A DNA stretch of 64,000 nucleotides from Flavobacteriales bacterium UBA6770 (GTDB lineage Bacteria > Bacteroidota > Bacteroidia > Flavobacteriales_G > Salibacteraceae). The position numbers and the translations under genes were made by a program. Shown here piece after piece: positions 7,984-17,071 of this stretch. A model generated the notes under the pieces. The model saw only the letters and a list, made by a program, of their open reading frames with translations. It was not told the DNA's origin and made no database searches. The stretch spans positions 62,001 through 126,000 of the forward strand of contig CAJIZH010000002.1 of the NCBI GenBank assembly GCA_905181875.1. The letters run 5' to 3'. Every line of letters begins with the position of its first letter. Position 1 is the first letter of the stretch.

Positions 7984-9832
7984 TTATTCAACCTCAACGT
8001 AAAAATAGTTTTCAATTTTCACCATTTTTAGAGCAGTATTTTCAAAACCGCCGTTTGGATTTAATCTTGAAAATTTGAAATCCTTACTCACTCCTCGGTA
8101 GGTGTCCGTTGGATAATTTTCATAGAAACCATTACCGTATTTCTGCAACGATTCTAAAAAGTACAACCCTATATCATAGCCTAAAAAGGTCCAGTCATTT
8201 GGATCCGATTTGTAGATTTTTCTATATTTCACAATAAACTCAGCGGTTGCACTGTAATTGTAATCTACAAACTGATTGTAAGGGATATGCACCTTTAGAT
8301 TATTCAAATATTTAATATCTAAATAACCGAAAGTGCTCCACGAATCCATTCCTACAACTGTAATATCATAATCTTTTGAATATCGGTTCAAAGCATTCAA
8401 CATTCTAGTTACAAAAGTCTTACTATTCAACGGCATCACCAATACATTTGGAATTGAATCGTCTAACAGGTATTTGATTTTTGCAGTGTCAAAATCCCAA
8501 ATCTTAAGACGTTGGAAGTTCGTATTCACTTCACTGAAAATTACTTCGTTTGTATCACCGTTGTAAATTCCTTTGAAGTGTTCCACTAACAAAACATCTT
8601 TTAATTCATTATTTTCAATCAAAACCAGGTTCTTATCTTTAAAATTAGTCAGAGCCATATTTCGAATAAAATCTACTTGAGCTTTACTTCCTGAGTTCAC
8701 TTTTATTGTTCTAAGATTCGTATCCAAAATGCTGTTACTCTGAGGTACTGGCGAAATACTCGCTGCCCCAATTGCATCTGCGTATTTCTGAACTACCTCA
8801 AAATTTGGACGATATAATGGCCCGATAAATAAATCCGTATTAACTAATTCCATGTCCAAAAGGATATCTTTAACTACTTGATTGCTTCTTGATTTCCGAT
8901 CGTATTTGCTATCATACACCAGCACTTTGAATTTATAGCCTTTAGTTCGTAAACTATCCAACGCAAGTTTAACTCCTGTATAAATTCCCATAGCAACTTC
9001 AGATGCTGGTAGAATTTTTTCGGGTTCAAAACTTCTCCGCTTTTGTTCTAAGGTATCGTTTAAATCAAAATAAAACGGAAGCATTATCACTATCTGGTAT
9101 TCTTCTTTAAAAACACTTGAGTCTTCCTTTAATGGAATAATATCTGCTAATGCATCAGAAACAGAAATCGATTTTGCTTTAGCAATGGGCAATCGAATGG
9201 TTGTACCCACTTTTAGACCATCAGCTAATCCATTATTTACGATTCGAATACTATCCATGTTCAAATCATATTCCTTGGCTAAAGAATAAAGTGTCTCTTT
9301 AGGTTCTACAAAATGCAATTCAAAAGAATCTTCAACTGCTGGTACAATTACATTTTCACTCACATTAGTAACAATATTTTGCTCTATTGGAATTCTTAGT
9401 TCCATCCCTTCTTTAAGGCCCTCCTTAGTTTGAGGATTGCTCTTTACGAGATTATCGGCACTTATCTCATACTTTCGAGATAAAGAATACATTGTTTCTT
9501 TAGCGATTACATTATGAACCAAGTATTTACCTTCGGCTTTAGGTGGATTATTTGCCGCTGCTTTAGTATCCACTTTTTTAACCGGAATTCGAATTACTTG
9601 TCCAATCTTCAGCCCTTCCTCCAATTGAGGATTTTCCCTAATTAAATCTTTAATCTTAACCGAATACATTTTACTTAAAGAATACAGCGTATTGCCTTTT
9701 TCAATCCTATGGAGGTAATACGTTTTACCATCAATCAACTGAACTTGCTTTTGATTAAACTGCTGAGCAATAGCACTTTCTGCAGTATAAAACACAGGTA
9801 AAAACAAAAATTATTCTTAGTAAAACTTTCAA
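7984..9832 (-). CDS. Exported protein with three LysM domains and a type 1 periplasmic-binding fold; start region frameshifted
   Basis: About 610 residues. Three LysM peptidoglycan-binding repeats lie near residues 29-75 (GNTLYSLSKMYSVKIKDL), 94-140 and 160-205. A large C-terminal domain follows, resembling type 1 periplasmic-binding proteins (YQIVIMLPFYFDLND, LVYDSKYDRKSRS, FIGPLYRPNFEVVQ, DITVVGMDSWSTFGYL). It probably sits on the wall side of the periplasm; the ligand is unknown. The track frame begins inside the signal peptide at a TTG (9807). Reading from the TTG at 9832 and removing one T from the T-run at 9806-9810 gives a continuous signal peptide, KVLLRIILFLPVFYTAESA-IAQQ. I therefore place the start at 9832, directly after guaA, and suspect a one-base indel. 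Confidence 0.8.
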
Positions 9833-9833
9833 A

Positions 9834-11363
9834 TTACTCCCATTCAATTGTAGCTGGTGGTTTAGAGCTAATGTCATAAACTACCCTGTTAATTCCTTTT
9901 ACTTTATTGATAACCTCAGACGAAATACGTGCCAAAAATTCATAAGGTAAATGACACCAATCTGCAGTCATTCCATCTGTAGAGGAAACTGCTCTCAAAG
10001 CTACTGCATTTTCATAAGTACGCTCATCACCCATTACCCCTACCGTTTGCACTGGCAAAAGTATTGCTCCTGCTTGCCATACCTCATCATACAAGCCTTC
10101 ATCTTTTAATCCTTGAATAAAAATATGATCGACTTCTTGCAGCGTTGCCACTTTTTCTGGAGTAATATCTCCTAAAATTCGAATTGCCAAGCCAGGACCG
10201 GGAAAAGGGTGTCTTCCTAGTAAATCTGCTGCTAATCCTAACTCTTTTCCAACTCTGCGAACCTCATCTTTAAACAATGACCGCAATGGCTCGACCACTT
10301 TTAGTTTCATATAATCAGGCAATCCACCAACGTTATGATGCGATTTTATAGTTGCCGATGGACCATTTACAGAAACTGATTCAATCACATCTGGATAAAT
10401 AGTTCCTTGACCAAGCCATTTTGCATCTTCTACCAAATGCGATTCTTCGTCAAATACTTCTATAAAAACTCGACCTATTATTTTTCGTTTCGTTTCTGGA
10501 TCAGATTCGCCCTCTAATTCCTTATAAAATTTCGATTTAGAATCTACTCCTTTAACGTTTAAGCCTAAGTGCTCATATTGTTTTAAAACGCTTTCAAATT
10601 CATATTTACGCAGCAATCCATTATCAACGAATATACAATACAAGTTTTCACCAATCGCTTTGCTTAAAAGTGTTGCAGCAACGGTAGAATCTACTCCACC
10701 CGAAAGGCCAAGAATCACTCTATCGTTTCCTATTTTTTCCTTGAGTTCGGCTACAGTTGTGTCAATATAAGAAGCAGGAGTCCAGTTTTGATCACAACCA
10801 CAAATTTTGACTACAAAGTTTTTTAGAAGGATAAGTCCGTCAGTTGTATGATAAACTTCTGGGTGGAATTGAATAGCGTAGGTTGTTTCATCTTCAATTT
10901 TAAAGGCCGCATTTTCAACAGCCTTTGAACTACCAATCCGCGAATAGTTTTCCGGTAATTTAGAAATGGTATCACCATGACTCATCCATACTTGAGATCC
11001 AGTTTCTATTCCGGAAAACAACTCAGATGCTTTATCGATATAGGTAAGATTAGCTCTTCCGTATTCTCGATGCCAAGAAGCTACTACCTCTCCTCCATAA
11101 TGATTCGCTAAAAACTGTGCGCCATAGCATACGCCTAGTAAAGGTAGTTTACCTTTAATTGCACTTAAATCTGGAATCGGAGATTTCTCATCTCTAACAG
11201 AGAAAGGTGACCCTGAAAGAATAACTCCTTTTATATCAGAAGTAATTTTAGGGAAATTATTAAAAGGATGAATTTCACAGTAAATGTTTAATTCTCTTAC
11301 CCGTCTAGCAATGAGTTGAGTGTACTGAGAACCAAAATCTAGAATGAGGATTGTATCTTGCAT
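9834..11363 (-). CDS. guaA: GMP synthase, glutamine-hydrolysing
   Basis: 509 residues starting at [16 protein letters not shown]. The track start (11447) adds 28 residues of unrelated leader and is rejected. The N-terminal class I glutamine amidotransferase has its nucleophile in [16 protein letters not shown] and the His/Glu pair in QFHPEVYHT. The ATP-pyrophosphatase domain has the PP-loop [14 protein letters not shown], and the C-terminal dimerisation domain ends in the typical [11 protein letters not shown]. It converts XMP to GMP. A perfect TACTTTTG box lies three bases before the ATG, predicting a nearly leaderless transcript. First gene of the guaA-LysM-hemF operon. Confidence 0.98.
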   Translation of the reverse strand: MQDTILILDFGSQYTQLIARRVRELNIYCEIHPFNNFPKITSDIKGVILSGSPFSVRDEKSPIPDLSAIKGKLPLLGVCYGAQFLANHYGGEVVASWHREYGRANLTYIDKASELFSGIETGSQVWMSHGDTISKLPENYSRIGSSKAVENAAFKIEDETTYAIQFHPEVYHTTDGLILLKNFVVKICGCDQNWTPASYIDTTVAELKEKIGNDRVILGLSGGVDSTVAATLLSKAIGENLYCIFVDNGLLRKYEFESVLKQYEHLGLNVKGVDSKSKFYKELEGESDPETKRKIIGRVFIEVFDEESHLVEDAKWLGQGTIYPDVIESVSVNGPSATIKSHHNVGGLPDYMKLKVVEPLRSLFKDEVRRVGKELGLAADLLGRHPFPGPGLAIRILGDITPEKVATLQEVDHIFIQGLKDEGLYDEVWQAGAILLPVQTVGVMGDERTYENAVALRAVSSTDGMTADWCHLPYEFLARISSEVINKVKGINRVVYDISSKPPATIEWE

Positions 11364-11366
11364 ACG

Positions 11367-11374
11367 CAAAAGTA
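11367..11374 (-). promoter_or_regulatory. Bacteroidota-type -7 box of guaA (TACTTTTG)
   Basis: On the minus strand the sequence reads TACTTTTG-CGT-ATG, matching TAnnTTTG exactly and ending three bases before the guaA start codon. A TTGG lies about 20 bases further upstream, near where the -33 element is expected. The transcription start should fall at or next to the A of the ATG. Confidence 0.6.
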
Positions 11375-11474
11375 TCTTTACCCTAGAATGAGACCAATCA
11401 AAACGCTCCCTTTTTATAACAAAAACATAAACAATCCGCAATATCAATCAAATTACAAAAACATTAACTTAAAT

Positions 11475-12146
11475 TGAGTAGGAAACCAAACATAAATCAA
11501 AGAATAACTCAACTAATCCTTCTCTCTTTTACTACTATATTTTTTTTTAATTCTTAAAGTCAGACGACTTTGTATGTCGAAAATTTCACGAGTCAAAACA
11601 ATAAGGACGTTCTTGGATCTCCATCTGTTATAACTATAGACACTGCTGGAGTAAATTAGAGTGCGGACACTTCACATATTAATTTACAAAATGCCTCAGG
11701 ATATATTTCAGTCGTAAATGAAAAAATAGAATTTAGAGATACTGAAGGAAATGCGAAATGGATTTCTCCTGCAATTTCTATAACTATCTATTCTCTCTCA
11801 CCCTTTACATTGATCTGAGTGGATCAAGAACTGTGGAAGGCTCTGATAGCTTATCGATATAATTCAAAATTGACAATGGCCATTCCGAAAACAGGAACCT
11901 TATCAGGAAAGTGAATATCAAACGATTTAAACAAGTACAGTTTAGTTGGATATCAAACTGATTTTGGTATAAATTACTACCGATTAAGTCAAATATATTG
12001 TAACTAGAAAAAAGATTGACTTTGTGATTGAAGAGGCTGGAGTTCAAATGATAACTATCCAACTAAGCCAGCTCGAAAGAGGTATACACTTTTTGGTATT
12101 GAGAAATGAAATTGCTGAGCTGAAGACCTTAAAATTCTTCCGCTAA
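11475..12146 (+). pseudogene. Decayed gene for a T9SS-sorted secreted protein
   Basis: No intact frame is present, but pieces of one secreted protein can be read in order on the plus strand. A signal-like stretch comes first (QRITQLILLSFTTIFFF), interrupted at a nine-T run. Next is a coding-like block with one internal TAG (NKDVLGSPSVITIDTAGVN, stop, then SGYISVVNEKIEFRDTEGNA). Near 11924 there is DLNKYSLVGYQTDFGINYYRLSQ, the typical segment just before type A sorting domains. The last piece, MITIQLSQLERGIHFLVLRN, leads to a final KTLKFFR at 12144. The last piece matches the end of a Por secretion C-terminal domain. Multiple shifts and stops indicate genuine decay rather than one sequencing error. 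Confidence 0.65.
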
Positions 12147-13730
12147 TTAAAACTCAAGCACTGTAATATCAGGCTGTAATGGATTAAATGCTTCAAATAG
12201 TTTATCGAAAAGTTCATCACCTATTCTTGGGTAAAACTCAGCAATATTGTAATAACGCTCTTGAAAATTTCCGCTAGGAAATACAGAACCTTTTACCCGA
12301 TACATCATTTCAAGATCAGTTTCTAAATTCAACTTTTCACCTCTAATTAGTTTTTTCTCTAAGCGATTAATAGATTTTAAAGAACGCGTTTTAGAAACTT
12401 CTGAAGATGGCTCTAAAGTAGTGTCAACAGAACCCGACAGTAATTTCAACTCTTTAAAAATTGACTCAATTTTGGAACGATAAGCATCGAGATTCAAGTT
12501 TTTATTTCCATGAATCTCCACAAGCATCTTTTCTATATCACTCTCAGACTTAAAAAGGTCTTCCCACTCCAGTTTTAATTTAGAAAGTCGCTCCGCATCT
12601 CTTTTAGAAACTAACACAGCAGAATTCCTAAGCATTAAAATCGGAAAATCAATTTCAAAATTCTCAAACATGGATTTAAGTTCGAACCAATAGCTCATTT
12701 CACCAGCTCCACCAATATAAGCTAGGTTAGGTAAAATGGTTTCTTGATAAAGTGGACGCAATAAAACGTTTGGACTAAATAATTCTGGACGCGATGTTAT
12801 TTCGTTTACAATCTCAACATTCGTCCATGTTTTGGATTTATCGGCCAATTCAAAGCCTGCCGCCTTCTTGGTAATCCTTATTCTCGATGTTTTTGATAAG
12901 TAAAACAAGTTGATATCTCGAGGTGAAACTTGCTCCTTATATCCAATTTTATTGAGTTGCTTTATCGTCTTTGCAACTGAATTAAAGCTAGTTTGATGCT
13001 CGATTTCTTGTTTCATTTTAGGAGCAAAAATTTGCTTCAACTGCGCATCATCGCCATCAATTATAACCACTCCAAATTTCCCTAAAAAACAATGCACCAA
13101 ATTACGTGTAGCACTTGCCAAATCCTTTTTAGAATAAGCTTCTTTAAGAAGTTCCAACCATTTTTTACTTGAAGTGTTTTTTTCAATATCATTTTCAAGT
13201 TCTAGAATAAGGTCATTAACCTCAGGTTCTTTCCATCCTACAGCAATGTCGTTTTCACCTCTCCACTCGTAGAGCTTTTTTGAAGTGTTAAAGTGATTGA
13301 TTTCTAAAAAATCATGATCTTCAGTTGCCATCCAGTAAATAGGAATAAAATCATTCTCAGGAAATTCTTTTTTAAGTTTTACAGAAAGCTTAACAACTGA
13401 TAAAATCTTATAAATAAAATACATTGGACCTGTCCCCAAACACAATTGATGTCCAGTCGTAACGGTAAAGGTTGTTGGTTTTTTTAGCAATTCAATTGCA
13501 GAAAGTTGCTGATTAGCATTATCAATTCCCAGATATTGACTTTTCAATACTTCACTTAAAACAGCTCTTTTATCGTCAGAAAATTGACGATTTTCAATTG
13601 TGCTTTTAAACCCTTTGAGGGTTGGAGGCTGATTAAACAAAGACCCAAGGTTTGGTTCTCTTTCTAAATAATCGGACATTAACTTGGGTAAAAAATCAAT
13701 GTCTTTGTAGCTAATACAGTCTAACTCCAT
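12147..13730 (-). CDS. bshC: Bacillithiol biosynthesis cysteine-adding enzyme
   Basis: 527 residues, the usual BshC length. Family signatures include the N-terminal YKDIDFLPKLMSDYLERE, FTVTTGHQLCLGTGPMYFIYKI, the IYWMATEDHDFLEINHF block, PNVLLRPLYQETILPNLAYIGGAGEMSYWFELKSMF and the C-terminal coiled region. BshC adds cysteine to glucosaminyl-malate in the last step of bacillithiol synthesis, so this organism probably uses bacillithiol as its low-molecular-weight thiol. The gene diverges from nth across 83 bases. A perfect TACATTTG box ends four bases before the ATG. Confidence 0.95.
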   Translation of the reverse strand: MELDCISYKDIDFLPKLMSDYLEREPNLGSLFNQPPTLKGFKSTIENRQFSDDKRAVLSEVLKSQYLGIDNANQQLSAIELLKKPTTFTVTTGHQLCLGTGPMYFIYKILSVVKLSVKLKKEFPENDFIPIYWMATEDHDFLEINHFNTSKKLYEWRGENDIAVGWKEPEVNDLILELENDIEKNTSSKKWLELLKEAYSKKDLASATRNLVHCFLGKFGVVIIDGDDAQLKQIFAPKMKQEIEHQTSFNSVAKTIKQLNKIGYKEQVSPRDINLFYLSKTSRIRITKKAAGFELADKSKTWTNVEIVNEITSRPELFSPNVLLRPLYQETILPNLAYIGGAGEMSYWFELKSMFENFEIDFPILMLRNSAVLVSKRDAERLSKLKLEWEDLFKSESDIEKMLVEIHGNKNLNLDAYRSKIESIFKELKLLSGSVDTTLEPSSEVSKTRSLKSINRLEKKLIRGEKLNLETDLEMMYRVKGSVFPSGNFQERYYNIAEFYPRIGDELFDKLFEAFNPLQPDITVLEF

Positions 13731-13734
13731 AGAA

Positions 13735-13742
13735 CAAATGTA
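13735..13742 (-). promoter_or_regulatory. -7 box of bshC (TACATTTG)
   Basis: The minus strand reads TACATTTG-TTCT-ATG, an exact TAnnTTTG match with a four-base gap to the bshC start. No clear -33 TTTG is seen at the usual distance. Confidence 0.55.
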
Positions 13743-13801
13743 AATTATCTAAAATTTGAGAGTTTCTAAAATTGTTTAAATCCTTTTCTTGAAATAGAAT
13801 T

Positions 13802-13809
13802 TAGATTCG
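13802..13809 (+). promoter_or_regulatory. -7 box of nth (TAGATTCG, one mismatch)
   Basis: The sequence TAGATTCG-CAGT-ATG precedes nth. It differs from TAnnTTTG at one position and has the same four-base gap to the ATG as bshC, the RecD-like helicase and coaD, which is why I report it. Confidence 0.4.
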
Positions 13810-13813
13810 CAGT

Positions 13814-14440
13814 ATGAAAAAAGCAGAAAAAATTGACTTCGTACTTGAGACTTTGGAGAGGCTCTATCCCGAAACTCCCGTTCCATTAGATCATAAGGAC
13901 CCATACACGTTATTGATTGCTGTGCTTCTTTCTGCCCAATGCACGGATGTTAGAGTAAATACAGTCACTCCTGCCCTTTTTGAATTGGCGGATAATCCAA
14001 AAACAATGGCTAAACAGGACACTGAAGAGGTTAGAGTAATAATAAGGCCTTGCGGACTTTCTCCCACAAAATCAAAAGCAATAGTAAATCTTTCAAAGTT
14101 GCTGATGGAACATCATAATGGAGTTGTCCCCAAATCATTCGAAGAATTAGAAAAACTACCTGGAGTTGGTCATAAGACAGCTTCAGTTGTTATGGCTCAA
14201 GCTTTTGGAATACCGGCTTTTCCTGTAGATACGCACATACACCGATTAATGAAACGTTGGAAGCTCACGAATGGGAAGTCTGTTGAACAAACAGAGAAGG
14301 ATGCGAAACGATTGTTTCCGAGGGAATTGTGGAATAAACTCCATCTTCAAATTATTTTTTATGGAAGAGAATACAGTCCAGCGCGAGGTTTTAAACCCGA
14401 AAATAGTCCTATTGATTTTGCCTTTGGAGTAAAAGTTTAG
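13814..14440 (+). CDS. nth: Endonuclease III-like DNA glycosylase/AP lyase without the Fe-S cluster cysteines
   Basis: 208 residues with the HhH-GPD fold. The hairpin LPGVGHKTASVV carries the catalytic lysine (K121), and FPVDTHIHRLMKRW carries the catalytic aspartate (D139). It removes oxidised pyrimidines and cleaves the abasic site in base-excision repair. In the classical enzyme four cysteines near the C-terminus bind a [4Fe-4S] cluster. Here the corresponding end (FYGREYSPARGFKPENSPIDFAFGVKV) has no cysteine, with serine or glycine in their place. The frame is intact and the catalytic residues remain, so it is probably an active cluster-free variant. The stop overlaps that of the next, convergent gene. 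Confidence 0.93.
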   Translation: MKKAEKIDFVLETLERLYPETPVPLDHKDPYTLLIAVLLSAQCTDVRVNTVTPALFELADNPKTMAKQDTEEVRVIIRPCGLSPTKSKAIVNLSKLLMEHHNGVVPKSFEELEKLPGVGHKTASVVMAQAFGIPAFPVDTHIHRLMKRWKLTNGKSVEQTEKDAKRLFPRELWNKLHLQIIFYGREYSPARGFKPENSPIDFAFGVKV

Positions 14441-15288
14441 TTAACTCCCTTTACTTTTCCAGTTATTTGATAAATTCCTCCAACGCGTTCAGGGTGAATC
14501 TTTTTTATTGAATATTTTTCGTCTTTTTCTTCGATAAACCCTTTTGCAGAGAAGAAAGTTGATTGTTTTTTAAAGCCAACTTTAGTAGCTTGGATTTCAT
14601 GAATATCACCGTATCTTGTAAATCGGAGAATTGCATTTTGCAGAGGATAGAAGTTTCCTTTCTTATTAATCTTCAGGCTATTATCTAACGTTTTTATTTC
14701 ACAATCATATGGTTTAAACACCTCAATTCCTTCGATGTATACATCCCCTTTCTTTAGGTCAATTTTTACTTTGTTTGCCAACCAAGTAGTACTATCCTGA
14801 TAACCATTATAATACACTAATTGACTTCTTTCAAAAATTAAAAATTCATCAGTTACCAATGGATTCATAAGCGCAGGTTGGTCGCTTCGAATATCAAAAT
14901 CCATTTCAATAATTTGAATTTTCAGTTTTGTAGGGATTATAAAAGTCTCCGTGTAACTTTTTCTGAAATAAACTTTAGCCGCATTAGTAGCTGGATTTAA
15001 TTCTAAATCAACTTCAGCTAAATCAATACCAATATTTCCTGTTTGGAAGAAGTATTTGCAGCTTTCACAGCGCATAATAGTGCTATCTTCATTAAAGGAA
15101 ACCTTTCCTTCGAATTGATGTTCATTACCTAAAATAAGATCCGCATGCATATACTTTGCACCGTCAATTAATCGAATGTTTTTGTTGACCGATAACACCG
15201 TGGTATCCTGAGCAACAGCAAACACAGATATTAATAAAAACATAAAAAAAGCAATCAAAAAATACATTTTATTGCTTTTCAAATTCAT
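14437..15288 (-). CDS. Exported protein of unknown function
   Basis: 283 residues with an N-terminal signal or anchor segment (MYFLIAFFMFLLISVFAVAQ), so it is periplasmic or outer-membrane associated. The mature part is beta-rich and repetitive in style (KYMHADLILGNEHQFEGKVSF, KVYFRKSYTETFIIP, VYIEGIEVFKPYDCEI) with one CESCKYFF pair of cysteines. I do not recognise the family. Its last four bases overlap the end of nth, tail to tail. The broken thioredoxin gene lies just upstream on the same strand. Confidence 0.65.
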   Translation of the reverse strand: MNLKSNKMYFLIAFFMFLLISVFAVAQDTTVLSVNKNIRLIDGAKYMHADLILGNEHQFEGKVSFNEDSTIMRCESCKYFFQTGNIGIDLAEVDLELNPATNAAKVYFRKSYTETFIIPTKLKIQIIEMDFDIRSDQPALMNPLVTDEFLIFERSQLVYYNGYQDSTTWLANKVKIDLKKGDVYIEGIEVFKPYDCEIKTLDNSLKINKKGNFYPLQNAILRFTRYGDIHEIQATKVGFKKQSTFFSAKGFIEEKDEKYSIKKIHPERVGGIYQITGKVKGVN

Positions 15289-15311
15289 AAAAACTCGAGT
15301 TCTAATACGCT

Positions 15312-16496
15312 CTATTTTTTAAATTTCTTGAGAGTATCCTGATAGTCTTTTAACTCAATATCAGGCATGCCATTTTCTTTCCCTAGTTCAATTGCTTCGG
15401 TTTGAACTTTTATCACTTCTTCTTTCCTATCTAATTTAAAAAGTAAAGTCGCTTTAGTGTCTAATACTCCTAGATTTGGAAGCTTTGCAATAACGATATC
15501 AGTCCAGTTTATTGCCTCCAATAAACATTCCTTATTGTCCGTATTCTCAAACACTGTCCAAGCAAAACTATTTAAAGCTATTAGTCATCTGCAAAATACT
15601 GTCCCACATCGGCAGCAGCGATTTCACAAAATTAGCCATTCGCTTTTCTTTTTGTAACTCCTTTAAATCTAGAGTTAAAATAATTTTTTACCAACCTGTA
15701 ATGTTGCGTTTTTTAACAGCAATCATTCTTTTTTCCATTTCCTTTCTATTTGCCTGTTTCCCCGAAACGTGCTCCATTACCCATGACTCATGATTTCTGT
15801 ATAAAAATTCACCATCTTGCTCAGGATAAGCCGATTTAACTTCATCTCTATGCTCTAGAATATAGGTCATGGCTTTTGAGTCAACAGATTTGTCGTATAA
15901 AGTAATAATATCCGATGTTTCAGGGTTTAAAGACTGATTTTCAGAAAGGCCTTCATAATAGATATTCAAAACTTCATCGGTTGGTTCGTATGCTGATTTA
16001 AGCACCTTCAGATACTTCTCAATGGATTCCTGCGATTTTTCTCCTCCAGTAAATCGTTGATACATACCTAACAAATTTTCCTTTGGATTATTAGTATTCT
16101 TTCCTAAATCGACATAACTCTGAGAAGCTCTCATAGTGCCAACCTGCTTGTGAAAAAGCTCCCCATTTTTATTTATAAATAATAGGGTCGGATAAAACCG
16201 AATTGAATGCGTTTTCGCAAATTCTTTTCCATCGCCTTTCTCCATATTTAACTTTAAATTAATGAAGTTTTCATTGTGAAAATCAGCAACAGTGTAGTTC
16301 GTAAACATATTTGCTGCCATCCATTTACATGGACCACACCAAGCAGTATAAGTATCAAAAAAAATAAGCTTGTCTGTTTTTGTGCCTTTACGATTGCCTT
16401 GTCAATCGAATTATCAATAAATTTTATTGACCGATTTTGAGAAAAAGTGCTTACCAAAACTCCTATAAACAGAGTAGTTATGATTATTATTTTCAT
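15312..16496 (-). pseudogene. Broken gene for an exported thioredoxin-like protein with a TPR-like C-terminus
   Basis: Three track ORFs (16254-16496, 15688-16320 and 15312-15554) join into one protein. It starts with signal peptide MKIIIITTLFIGVLVSTFSQ and reads to KAIVKAQK. Adding one T to the T5 run at 16377-16381 then gives KTDKLIFFDTYTAWCGPCKWMAANMF, a perfect thioredoxin WCGPCK site that no ORF in the track shows. After ITGW an in-frame TAA (15688-15690) interrupts. The same frame continues as LTLDLKELQKEKRMANF, then shifts again near 15580 into LNSFAWTVFENTDNKECLLEAINW, the helical C-terminus common in such proteins. One nonsense and two shift lesions argue for a pseudogene, though consensus errors may contribute. 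Confidence 0.7.
15688..16320 (-). CDS. Central fragment of the thioredoxin-like protein
   Basis: This is the longest open piece of the broken gene above. It contains the thioredoxin fold after the active site (MAANMFTNYTVADFHNENF, IRFYPTLLFINKNGELFHKQVG) and a helical extension to ITGW. As an isolated ORF it lacks the signal peptide and the WCGPC active site, so it should not be functional if translated from 16320. An automatic annotation would probably list it as a thioredoxin-family protein. Confidence 0.5.
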   Translation of the reverse strand: MAANMFTNYTVADFHNENFINLKLNMEKGDGKEFAKTHSIRFYPTLLFINKNGELFHKQVGTMRASQSYVDLGKNTNNPKENLLGMYQRFTGGEKSQESIEKYLKVLKSAYEPTDEVLNIYYEGLSENQSLNPETSDIITLYDKSVDSKAMTYILEHRDEVKSAYPEQDGEFLYRNHESWVMEHVSGKQANRKEMEKRMIAVKKRNITGW

Positions 16497-16519
16497 GATT
16501 TATCCGTTCTTAATAACAA

Positions 16520-17071
16520 TCAAAATAATTTTCTAAAGGTAAGATTTATCCTAATTCCTTTTGATTTTAAAGTTTTTGGAAGAGTATGCTCGTATAAATC
16601 TTGACATCCTGGTTTCATCACAAACAGTGAATTATTGCGCAGTGCAATAGAAAAAGAACTCCCTTTTTCTCGCTTTGATCTAATGCGAAAATTTCGCTCA
16701 GCTCCAAATGAAAGTGATGACACTATTGGTGCTAAGCCCAGTTCTTTTTCATTATCTGAATGCCAACCCATACTATCTCGACCATCACGATAAAGATTTA
16801 ATAACACTCCGTTATAGATAGTTTCTGTTTCCAATTCGACAGCTTTTTTCAATAAATACACCGTTTCTGAAAATGGCGCAGCAGACCAGATACCACCGGA
16901 ATACTTATAGGGTAAATCACCTTGCCACGCAACTAATCTTGGCTGATTATATGTTTTTCCGAAAATTTTAATTTCTCTTTCTTCCCAGCTAACTTCATCA
17001 GTCAGTTTTTCGAGAATAGTATCACTATCTGATAGGAAATCATCAATTAATTCAAAATAGTTACTATTCAT
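16520..17071 (-). CDS. AlkB-like 2-oxoglutarate/Fe(II)-dependent oxygenase
   Basis: 183 residues. The iron-binding triad is visible as H104-x-D106 (MGWHSDNEKELG) and H162 (DLYEHTLPK). The 2-oxoglutarate-binding arginines lie in GIRINLTFR. The segment SLSFGAERNFRIRSK and the N-terminal PRLVAWQGDLPYKYSG are typical of AlkB homologues that repair alkylated bases by oxidative demethylation. Its start overlaps the end of the upstream RecD-like helicase gene by eight bases, so the two DNA-transaction genes are co-transcribed. I do not give it the symbol alkB because substrate classes differ among homologues. Confidence 0.92.
   Translation of the reverse strand: MNSNYFELIDDFLSDSDTILEKLTDEVSWEEREIKIFGKTYNQPRLVAWQGDLPYKYSGGIWSAAPFSETVYLLKKAVELETETIYNGVLLNLYRDGRDSMGWHSDNEKELGLAPIVSSLSFGAERNFRIRSKREKGSSFSIALRNNSLFVMKPGCQDLYEHTLPKTLKSKGIRINLTFRKLF

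Noticed and set aside
11805-12062. 85-residue minus ORF in the guaA-bshC gap
   Set aside because: It is the antisense of the decayed T9SS gene, whose plus-strand pieces are recognisable.
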